Shown piece by piece: positions 38,462-47,193 of a stretch of DNA of 64,000 nt. Made by a program: the position numbers and the translations under genes. The stretch covers positions 384,940 through 448,939 of the forward strand of contig BGKB01000044.1 of the NCBI GenBank assembly GCA_003116975.1, written 5' to 3'. Under the pieces are notes generated by a model. The model made no database searches, was not told the origin of the DNA, and saw nothing but the letters and a program-made list of their open reading frames with translations. Source of the DNA: Aurantiochytrium sp. KH105. Taxonomy: Eukaryota > Sar > Bigyra > Thraustochytrida > Thraustochytriidae. The first letter of the stretch is position 1; the number at the start of each line of letters is the position of its first letter.

Positions 38462-38826
38462 AAGCTTCTGCAAGCACATGACCAACCATGTGCAGTCTCT
38501 GCTTTGAGCTTCCGCAAGCACGAGACTTCGCCCAGACTCCACCTCGAGCTTTTGCAAGCAAAAGACTTTGTCCAGACTCTACCTCGAGCTTTTGCAAGCA
38601 CCTGACTATGTGCAGTCTCTACTTTGAGCTTTTGCAAGCACCTGACTATGTGCAGTCTTTACTTTGAGCTTTCGCAAGTACGAGACTTCGTCCAGACTTC
38701 ACCTCGAGCTTTCGCAAGCACAAGACTTTGTCCAGACTCCCTCTTGAGCTTTCGCAAACAAAAGACTTTGTCCAGACTCCGCCTTGAGCTTTTGCAAACA
38801 AAAGACTCTGCCTCCACCTTTTGCTT
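38462..38826. repeat. 40-bp minisatellite with two alternating unit types
   Basis: Units begin GAGCTTTTGCAAGCA and recur exactly every 40 bp, at 38506, 38546, 38586, 38626, 38666, 38706, 38746 and 38786, with a longer 44-bp variant at the left edge. The second half of the unit is either type A (CTGACTATGTGCAGTCTCTA) or type B (GAGACTTCGTCCAGACTCCA), in the order A', B, B, A, A, B, B, B. There are no unique spacers, so it is a satellite and not a CRISPR array. Confidence 0.92.
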
Positions 38827-40608
38827 GAGGGCTACGCTTTGAGACTCGATTCGCCCCTAAAGCATGTTGAGCGCTTTATTGCAAGGATGGCTGTGCACAA
38901 TGTTTAATCGATTCTTCATATTTTCATCATCACGCAAGCCATTTCCATCCCGGCCAAGAACGGCACGTAGGTGCCAACGATCAAAGTTCGAACGTTGCCT
39001 ACAATAATGGCATGAAATATGGCCGCAAGCGTCGATTGAAGCCTGCACCATGCTGTAGGCGATGCGGATGTGATCACCACGGCAGCCGCTGCACTGAAAA
39101 GAACCTCTACCGCAAATATTGCCGAGCCCAACGCAAGAAACTCACGTCTGCTACTCAAAGGGCAAGAGACGCACGCACCGGACTGGCATGAATTACGGGA
39201 ATTCCTTGCAATAAAGACTAATTATTCGCTTCCTGCAGGGAGAGGACAGAAATCCTACAGAGAATGGCTTATTGCCTCGGTCCGCGTTCCATTGCGCTTT
39301 GCCTATGTGCATTCGACCAGCGTGAGCGTTGTCGTTCTGGCCGGCGCGATCTGCGTCGCCGGGGTTCACGATGATGCAGCTACCGATGTTGGCGCATAAG
39401 ACGGCGCGCGTCTTCTCGCTCACGAAAGTGGAGCGGAGCAACGATGGACACGATGTTGCAATAGTCGCGCAGCACAACCTTTCGGTCCGTTGATAATGAA
39501 ATTGTTTTGGTGCATCTAGAAGATCGAAACGCTCAACAAGATCCCCGTACGCTGAGATATGAGCTGGAAGAGTGCCTAACTGATCCGTGCAACCGGCTAC
39601 AGCCTAGCCTGAGCGTCAAAAGCGCGTCTGCGCCTGCGCTTGCTGGAAAGGACCTCCAGTTCTTTGAGGCCGAGGTTGAGATGTACAAGAGGCCCGCGGA
39701 GGCCGCCTCGGCGCAGGAAGAGCACGCAAAGCACGAGATGAAAGAACTTCTGCTTCTATCTCAACTTTGCGGAGTCAAAGACCCCGCGAGTCAAAGTGCG
39801 TTTCAAGTACGAGCTGAAGGTAAACCAGAGAATTATCAGATGTGCGTCTATTCGTCCGCGTTATAGCCGGTCTTACGGAATGTGGCTTTGTAGTAGAAGC
39901 GCGGTTTTGGAAATGCCGAGGCGAAAGTACTTCCTCTTTCATAGTTGTGGCCTGATATGCTTGTAACGGGATGGCCTTTCGACTTTGCTGAAAGAAGCTT
40001 CACCATAGTAATAGCACAAGAGCGATTTTGCCTTCTTCTGGAGCTTAGGAAGGTTTTCCTGTCTTAGCAAAGGCTGCTTCGAGCAACTAGAAAAGGCTGC
40101 AGCCGCACGTGCGTGGGACTTTCCCGTCCACATCGTCATTGGCATCAAAGTATAGTGCCTTGATGTCGCGGGTCTCTTTGCCAGATCTAGAAAGCGTGCT
40201 CCTCGTCAGACAAGCCCGGGTCAGTGAAACATTGCACGACCACGGCATGACTCTTTGCTCCGCGGCCCACTGAATCTTCTTCTCCGCCCTTGAACCTGCC
40301 GCTGCCCTGCCGCGCTCGCGCTCCATGATTCCTTCGCCAATCCTGACTCTGCGATGGCAGCGTCATTTGCGTGTAACACGCTCTTCGTCTGCTCGCAGCA
40401 CATGCAGCGAAGAGACGCGCGACCGACGCCTAGGCTTATCTTATGCTAGTCTAATTTGGGCACGGGTCCAGGCTCCGGCGTGGACTTATGGTGCTGCCTT
40501 ATGCTGGTCACCAACTCCACGTGATATCACGGCGTGGGTCCGATGCAGAACCCGTTGTTCCTGCATCGTGTGTCTTCGAGGTCGCTAACTCTCTAGAGCA
40601 GCTTGCCT
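38827..40608. other. AT-balanced spacer with repeat remnants, no supportable gene
   Basis: Base composition drops relative to the flanking genes. Frames of 60-120 codons on both strands are broken, and some look like remnants of real proteins (for example hydrophobic minus-strand runs at 38916-39158 and a Lys/Glu-rich plus-strand run at 39507-39866). I cannot assign any of them. A copy of the dispersed hairpin repeat lies at 39769-39816, and related blocks continue to about 40110. Confidence 0.45.
39769..39816 (+). repeat. Dispersed hairpin repeat, copy A
   Basis: A stem-loop at 39769-39787 (GCGGAGTC, AAA, GACCCCGC, one mismatch) is followed by a conserved GAGTCAAAGTGCGTTTCAAG-type flank. 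Further blocks shared with copy B (AAAGTACTTCC near 39921 and GCTGCTTCGAGCA near 40075) suggest a longer element to about 40110. Confidence 0.65.
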
Positions 40609-40668
40609 CCTAGTTGACGATATTTTGGTGCCTAAAAGCTTGGAAAAGAAGGAATATTGTCAACTAGG
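40609..40668. repeat. 60-bp inverted repeat (16-bp arms)
   Basis: CCTAGTTGACGATATT (40609-40624) and AATATTGTCAACTAGG (40653-40668) are inverted copies with one mismatch, which is a G-U pair in RNA. The loop is 28 bases. The arms start and end in CCTAG/CTAGG. The hairpin directly precedes the decayed element at 40723-41850 and could be its terminal structure or an independent MITE-like unit. Confidence 0.8.
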
Positions 40669-40722
40669 TTCTGGGCCTCGAACCGATCACCTGAAAGTAC
40701 AATAGAATCCGTTCCTGGCACA

Positions 40723-41850
40723 ATGGCTTCTATAAACGATGAAGGAAAGGATCTTTTCGAAGAGACTGACCGAGGATTTATGATTATTCATAATGGACAG
40801 GATCAAGCGCCGACAGACACGACCAACGGCAACTTTGCCCAAGATCAAGGATGACCTTGAATTGAAATGGCCGAAGTTCGTGCCAAAGACGCTCAGATAC
40901 AGGAACGATCATTACCTCACGGAGGAAGACATCATCGCAATTTCGGGCCCAGTCATGAAGCGCCGGATTGATTCCAAACTCCACGAGAAACTCACGGGAG
41001 CGCCCAAAGACTTCTCGGATCTGCTCGAGGACTACGGAATCGATGGATCTGGCCTCAAAGCATGAGAAGTACTCAAAAAATCTCAATCAAAAGCAAGCAT
41101 CAGTCAAGAGTAACGCCGAGCTCAGTTGAGTACTTGTTGACCACACCTCCGGTACGGCAAGCAGGAAGGCATGCCAGGAGACCCTTCGTGATGCCATACG
41201 CTATCTCGCGGAGGTACGACGGATAACACAACAGATCCAGGCCCGAAACATCACCGTCGCCGACATAGGATCATTGTTGGTACTGAGTGACTTCAAGCGG
41301 ATCGCTCCAACACGATCGCTTGCCTCTATCAACGATCTCCTCACAAAAGAGACGCTAAATCCTTTTCAAGTACGACAGGGGCTAATGGACACGCACAAGT
41401 CGATCCACGAAGAGGGAGGTGCCACATCGAACCCACCTGAACCTGAACCTAACACCGAATGCCCAGGTACGACAGCGTATGCGGCACGAGGACGCGAAGT
41501 CAAGTTCCAGGCGGCACCAGCGAATCATGAAAACTACAGATGCTGTAATTGGTGCTTGCAGGCCCCTCTGTTGCGAGTATAAAGGTGACGTATTCTGCCC
41601 GGAATGTCGTTCCAACTCGCACAATGCCGCAGCATGCCGAAGGGGTTCCGCTAACGGCCGTGAGAAGAAAAGGAAACGTTTCTCCTCGCACCAAAAGCGG
41701 AACGAGAAGGCGAATCGTCAACTACCTCCTGACATTAGATCTTTGGAAAGGTTTCCACTTTTTTATCGTGGTCCAACGCCAAGGTACGGAAACGCGGTAT
41801 CTTCCAGAGACAGTAGGGATTGCGCAGCAATTTTGCGGCCGTGAAGAACG
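40723..41850 (+). mobile_element. Decayed retroelement-like relic with a CCHC zinc knuckle
   Basis: Several short plus-strand frames follow one another with frameshifts: ATG frames at 40723 and 40793-41065, then a helical frame ending at 41582, overlapped in another phase by a frame that encodes CPECRSNSHNAAAC (41596-41637). The latter is an exact CX2CX4HX4C zinc knuckle followed by a basic RKRFSSHQKR run, as at the end of a gag nucleocapsid. The preceding helical stretch (ITVADIGSLLVLSDF...SINDLLTKETLNPFQVRQGL) has a gag-like look. No protease, integrase or reverse transcriptase is seen, and no LTR pair was found, so it is a relic at best. A cellular CCHC protein pseudogene is an alternative. 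Confidence 0.4.
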
Positions 41851-42907
41851 AGAGCACGATCGATCGCCTCACCTTTAAATCCGCTTTGCGATTGGCGAGA
41901 TGCCCAGGACAACCAAGTACCTCATACGATCGAGGATAAACAATGGCGCCACCACGGCTGGACGGCATGGACAAGATGACGTCATTCTTTCGCCCAAGGG
42001 AAGTCTCATCTAAAGCCCTTGCAGCGGTCAGTGTACTAGGTGAGGGCAGACTACAAGGTCACGGCAGTGGACATCTCCTAGCTGGTAAGTCTCAGAACGG
42101 GCCCGTGCTCCTCACCAGCTCCTCGGAACATCATTTATCCAAGTCTCGGGCCTGGCGCCGAGGCAAGGAAGTCCCGTCACGAGCAGACCCAAATCATCCG
42201 TAGCCAATCAGCGTTAAACAGAATCCATCTTACAGTCCGTTTCCTCAATACATACATGCGGGGACTTACTCGAAAGAAATGCGCAATCTGGCGATGAATT
42301 GACTGCCAGAGAGTCTCGTGTTTGTTTCTTTTTTCGCACTCGCCGTAAAGTTGTCCTCACATGCTTTCACGGATGACTCCGGATTCTAGTTTCTCTGTGA
42401 CAAGAGAAAGAAGGCAAGCAAAAGACGTCTCGCTGAAGCTCGTTCCAACCTTCCTGTTTCATTCGGGAGCGCGCAGATTGCCATGTAATGAGACCTTCCT
42501 CCACTCTTATTACTATCGCATGGGGATTGAAGACCAGGATTTTTTTTAGATCACAAGACGCTTGTTCGCCTTGGCAAGAAAAAGCCCTCTCCTCTTTTGC
42601 TGGTACTGGCAGATCAATTGATTCCGAGGGAGAGCAAAAGGACTGGGCATCAGCGTTTACCAGGGTTTGTCTCCGCAGCTGTTGCGTTCAGCCAGGTCAA
42701 ACGACCCAGACTCAGGACCTAATCCCAAGAGTAAAGTAGATACACTTGGCCAGGTGTTCTGAGCCATTCAGGCTTTTCCCGATTCAGTCTGCAGCTTGAT
42801 TGCAGAGAGTCGCAGCGTGAAGCGTCTTAGTTGTGCTTCGACGTAGACGCTGGCCTGAGCTCCGACCGGCGCTACAACAATAGCATAAACGCTGAGGTCA
42901 CAGATTC

Positions 42908-42964
<57 letters not shown>

Positions 42965-44020
42965 ACTGCTGCTGCTGCTGCTGCTGCTTGACCAAGAAAT
43001 TATCAAGGTCATCTAAAGATAAACGTTATTCCGTCATCGAGAAAAGTCATTCCATTCGCCGTGATCTGTTCATCGAAGATTGTCAATTTCATTGGTTGAC
43101 TTTGTTTTTTCCAACTCGATGTGGTGGGTCCAGAGGCCGGCCTCACAAAGCATAACAAACTCAAGCAAGCCGTCTCTGGCGAGCGCTCCTCCGACCACCT
43201 TCCTTCCGTCGTCAACCTCTGCAGGAGCTCCACATCTGGGCCTCGAGCAAACCGGCACAACCCCTGCCTCCTCCCCCCGCCAAACCCGTCGCCGCAGATG
43301 CACGCCACTTCGCTCTCGCCCTCATCTCCCCCTCCTCGGCCCGCATACGAAGCCCTCCGGCCGCGCTCTCCACCCCGACGCCGCTCTCCACGTCCTCCTC
43401 CACGTCCTCGTCCTCCGGCCCGTCGCCGTTGGACCGGCTCGAGCCCTAGCCCGCGCCTACGCCCTCCTACGGCGCCCGCCATCTTGCCACCTCGGCGTTC
43501 GTGCGGACTTCCTGCTCCCTACTACGTATATACTACCTAACCATGCCTACGGGCCGGTCGCAAAAACATGGCGGCCCCCAAAAGCTCTTTTCGGGTCTCC
43601 CTCCTCTTTCCTTCTCTCTCTCCTTCTTTCTCTCCTTCTTTCCTTCTTTCTCTCCTTCTTTCTTTCTTTTCCCCCTTTCCGGCCGGCCTCCTCCTCGCCG
43701 CGCCGCCGCCGCCGCTCGCCGCAGCCGCTTCCCGCTCTCCGCTCTGCGCGCCCGCGCGCTGGCGCGGGCTGCGCGGGCTGCGGACGCCGGGCGGGCGCAG
43801 GTACGGGCGGACGGCTCGCCGTCGGGGATGATGAAGACGATGATGAAGATGATGGGATGATGACGATGTCGATGGCCACGGAGAATGCGCGCACGCGGCG
43901 AGCAAAAACCGAACGAGGCCGCCGGCGGCCACGCGCGCGCGGTCGGGGGCGCGCAGGCAGGCAGGCAGGCAGGCGGGCGCGCGGGCGGCGGCGAGCAGCG
44001 CGGGCGGCGGCGCGGCGAGG
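41851..44020. other. Spacer upstream of CRP1: microsatellite and pyrimidine tract
   Basis: No supportable gene. Composition shifts from AT-balanced (to about 43080) to very GC-rich. Contains a (CTG)n tract at 42909-42988, a C/T-only tract at about 43586-43681 that is a candidate for triplex-forming DNA, and (GCAG)n at 43950-43973 close to the CRP1 start. The CRP1 promoter must lie near the right end. Confidence 0.5.
42909..42988. repeat. (CTG)n microsatellite, about 26 units
   Basis: An 80-base CTG/CAG tract with two CTA interruptions. Read as protein it gives only a poly-Leu frame, which I do not consider a gene. Confidence 0.92.
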
Positions 44021-45799
44021 ATGATGCAGGCCGGCGGCATGGCCGCGGCATCGCAGATGGGCGGCGCCAACGCTTGCAGGCGGATCAGCCGCCGCCGCGG
44101 CCGGCGCGGGGAGCGGCGCGGCGCGTGGGCGCTGGCGCTGGGCGCGGTGGCGGTGGCGGTCGGCGCGCTGGCGGCGAGCGCCGCAGCGGAGACGGCCTCG
44201 TGCGACGGCCAGGCCAAGGGCGTCTCGTGCCTGCGCAAGCCCGAAAAGTGCCTCACATGGCGCAAGGCGCAGTTCATCGAAAGCTTCCCGGCCTTCGATG
44301 ACAACTACTTCATCCGCAAGCTGTACAAGTGCAACAGAGACCCGCGCAAGTCGCGCTGCTGCTGGGCCGACGCCGGCATGAACTATATTGGCGTCGATGA
44401 GTCGGCCGCCGAGAGCACCGTGAGTAGCGAGGACGCTGAGGCTCTCCCCGGCATTACCTGCGAAAATCCGCAGCGCCTGGCCAATGGCTCCTGGACCGAT
44501 CTCAAGCTCAACGTGGTCGGCGACTTTGAAGAGGTCGACCTCTACGAGGGCAACTACTCGTTTCCCATTTACGGAGACGCTGATCCGCCCGCAGCCTGCA
44601 CCTTTCTCATCTCCAACATTCGCTACCAGCTCGACGACGAGCAAGGCTCGTCCACACTTCCCTCCATGGGCGTGGTCGATCTTTCGAGCCCACGAAAGGG
44701 TCGCTGCAACCGCTACCCCAACAAGGACACGTGCGCGTGTAACACCGACGACGGTTCGTGTCCGGGCGTCTGCCTCCAGCTCAAGCGCCACTTTGAATGT
44801 CAGCACTGCACACGCCAGGAGTGCGCAGCCTTTTGCGACGGAGACTTTAGCTGTGCAGCCATGGAATACCAAAACAGCACGGAAATGTGCTGGATGCTCT
44901 ACCGACCGGGCTACATCCAAAATGTAGACCTGACTGACCTCGGGGCGGGCGTCAGCGAGAATGTCCCTTCCTTTACCTACGCGCAGCCCCTCTCGGTCCC
45001 GCCTCCCATTGAATCTGGATCCGCCCGAAGCGGCATCGACTGCTACGGCCGCTCACCGGACGCCGCACTCGACACAAAGTCTGTCGAGGTCGTCGACGAT
45101 GACGGTAATGGCGGCCGTTGCGCCATCTCGGACGCTTCCCAGCGCGTGCAGCGATGTGGGTCCTATTTTCCGCACATGGGCCAGTGCGGACCTGCCGAAT
45201 GCGCCTCGCTTTGCCGACAGGACCCGCTCTGCAGGGCGCACGAGTACAACGAGAACTTCAACCGCGGCCAGTGCTTTAGCATTTACGAGGAGCCTTCTGG
45301 CGTTGTCGAAGGCACGACCGGCACCTATCGCTGTTTCGCTGTGGATCGTTCTGTCGACACATATGATAGCGACTGGTTCCACGACTATCGTAACCACGGC
45401 TTTAGGGATCTCTCGACCGAGCCAGGCGGTGTCCCCATCGATCTGTACGACATTGTCGGTGGCAATCCTGGCGCGACCACGCAGCTCGCCTCGAGGCCAA
45501 CCGCCAGCCCGACGGAGAGCCCAACGGCAAAGAAGGCTGGCCGAGGACCGTGTTCCCTCAACTCGAAGCGCGGTCGTTGTTGCCACGCCATCAGTTCCTC
45601 CAGACGCCGCTGCTGCAAGGGCAAGATCGAGACCACGGAGGGACGTCAATGCTGCACCATCGTGTCACACCCCAACTATGACAAAATCGCCAAGTGCTGC
45701 AGCAAGTACACCATCAATGGCGAGACGTACCGTGATTGCGTCAGCAACCCTTCAACGAGCTCTGGGGAATACGCTGCCATCATCCGCACCTTTACATGA
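44021..45799 (+). CDS. CRP1: secreted multi-module cysteine-rich protein
   Basis: 592 residues from the ATG at 44021 (A at -3). The leader is long and basic: signal peptide or type II anchor at about 35-57 after an Arg-rich start; ATGs at codons 2, 7 and 13 are alternatives. Modules: N-terminal six-Cys domain ending YKCNRDPRKSRCCW (60-115); CENPQRLANGSWTDL module (147-225); PAN/apple-like module 1 with HFECQHCTRQECAAFCDGDFSC (229-295); PAN-like module 2 with CYGRS...RVQRCG...ECASLC...YRCF (341-438); DSDWFHDYRNHGFRDL (449-464); a short Pro/Thr/Ser linker (about 485-508); and the ten-Cys module (511-573) with CC at 520, 531, 544 and 559. Unlike its paralogues it lacks the Asp-rich tail. It is the most diverged intact member. 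Function unknown; likely extracellular or cell surface. Confidence 0.85.
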   Translation: MMQAGGMAAASQMGGANACRRISRRRGRRGERRGAWALALGAVAVAVGALAASAAAETASCDGQAKGVSCLRKPEKCLTWRKAQFIESFPAFDDNYFIRKLYKCNRDPRKSRCCWADAGMNYIGVDESAAESTVSSEDAEALPGITCENPQRLANGSWTDLKLNVVGDFEEVDLYEGNYSFPIYGDADPPAACTFLISNIRYQLDDEQGSSTLPSMGVVDLSSPRKGRCNRYPNKDTCACNTDDGSCPGVCLQLKRHFECQHCTRQECAAFCDGDFSCAAMEYQNSTEMCWMLYRPGYIQNVDLTDLGAGVSENVPSFTYAQPLSVPPPIESGSARSGIDCYGRSPDAALDTKSVEVVDDDGNGGRCAISDASQRVQRCGSYFPHMGQCGPAECASLCRQDPLCRAHEYNENFNRGQCFSIYEEPSGVVEGTTGTYRCFAVDRSVDTYDSDWFHDYRNHGFRDLSTEPGGVPIDLYDIVGGNPGATTQLASRPTASPTESPTAKKAGRGPCSLNSKRGRCCHAISSSRRRCCKGKIETTEGRQCCTIVSHPNYDKIAKCCSKYTINGETYRDCVSNPSTSSGEYAAIIRTFT

Positions 45800-45896
45800 G
45801 CACGTGCACGCGTGCTGAAGCCTGCTACTACTACTACTACTACCTACAACTCTGGTGTTGATTGACAGTGATTGAATAAAGAAACTTGGATTGTCG

Positions 45897-45928
<32 letters not shown>

Positions 45929-47193
45929 CACGTTGCAGTGCTGGATGCTTGAACTGACCGAAGTCCCTGGACGGACCCCATGCACTCCCTATGCACTCTA
46001 TTTTTCCAGAGGAAGACTATACGCAATGTCTTCAGAAGCCTTTCCTCCTCATGCAGCCACGAGGCTTAGACGCCCATGACAGACCCGCCCTCAAAGATCC
46101 CTCCCGTCGCCAAAAACAAAACTTCCTCGCGCGTCGCCGCTCGTTCGCGCTTTGCCTGCAGCCTGGCGGCTCGCGCCCGACTCCTTTCGCCCCCCAGCCA
46201 TTTATGGCTGCGCTAGGACGGGTCTCCATCTTGCGGGGCGCATACCACCGCCGCGGCCGCGACGCTCGCCTCGCCGGTGGCATGTGGCCGCCTCGCTTCG
46301 GATGGCCTCGCGGCGAGGGCAGCTAGCAGACTTGCCGCGGTTTGCCCGCTCGCGCGCTCTAAGGGACCTCGAGGAGGTCCCCGAAGCGCAACGGAAGGAG
46401 AAGAAGAGACTCGTCCGCAGCCGCGCGTGCTCAGCTGCAGCTGCAACTGCCAGTGGAAGAAGGAGAAGACGAAGAAGAAGGAGAAGAAGAAAAAGAAGGA
46501 GAAGGAAAAAGTGGAGAAGATGAGATGACCGCCGACCAACCAATCTTGGCGGCCCAGCCCAGGCCAGCCCAGCCCAGGCCTGACCTCTCAGCCCAGCCCA
46601 GCCCAGCCCGAGCCCGAGCCCGCGCGGATCGGGCGCCAAGAAGCTCCCTCCGAGCCAGCTAGCTAGCTGCAGCTGACTTGAGGCAAAAGAGCGAGCGAGG
46701 GGCTGGTTTTCTCTTTCCAGCGAGCTGCCATCGCTGCCTGCCTGAGACAGTGAGGACAGAGGCAGAGCCGCGCAGCCCGCACCGCTGCCGCCTGCAGCTG
46801 CCTGCGCGCGACCGGCCTCCGCAGCCGCGCCCGCGCAAGGACGCCGCGCCGTGCCGAGGCGCCGTCGTCGCGCGCAGCCGGCCGGTAGGAGTGTAAAAGC
46901 CGTCGCACGTGCTGCGCCCCTCAGGTTTTCCTCCTCTTTCCACCTCTTTCCACCTTTTACCAAGTTCACGTTCGCGTTTACTTTACTACTACATTCGCAT
47001 CTCTCAGCAACCTAACAGGAAACACGCGGGCGAGGGTCGCGTGCCCTGCCCCTCGCGCGCGCTACGCGGCAGAGCAAACCGGAAACCCAAGGCTTCTGGC
47101 GAAGAGTCGCGCGGAGAGCGAGGCCCTCTCGAGGGACGAAAGGCCGCGGTCCAACGAGCGCCGAGGCGAGGCGAAGCGAGGCGAGACAAGACG
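45800..47193. other. CRP1 3' flank and CRP2 5' flank
   Basis: Contains (CTA)n at 45826-45843, a probable polyadenylation signal at 45875, (TTGC)n at 45897-45928, an A/G-rich tract at 46450-46525, CAGCC-type tandem units at 46555-46615 and purely GC-rich DNA up to the CRP2 start. The CRP2 frame stays open for 95 codons upstream of its ATG but is Arg-rich with no other ATG, so I regard it as leader. Confidence 0.5.
45875..45880 (+). promoter_or_regulatory. Probable polyadenylation signal AATAAA of CRP1
   Basis: Canonical hexamer 76 bases after the CRP1 stop codon, in an AT-richer patch. Confidence 0.5.

Noticed and set aside
38462-38826. Possible CRISPR array
   Set aside because: The 40-bp units are contiguous with no unique spacers, and the context is eukaryotic; it is a minisatellite.
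40645-40700. tRNA-like GGTTCGAGGCC on the minus strand
   Set aside because: The putative T-loop has no matching T-stem, and no acceptor or anticodon arms can be formed around it. A retroelement primer-binding site was also considered but does not match a tRNA 3' end I can name.
42831-43016. Poly-Leu frame
   Set aside because: Pure translation of the (CTG)n microsatellite.
46909-47193. 95-codon upstream extension of CRP2
   Set aside because: It begins at a non-ATG codon, is Arg/Pro-rich, and would bury the clear signal peptide that starts at the ATG at 47194.
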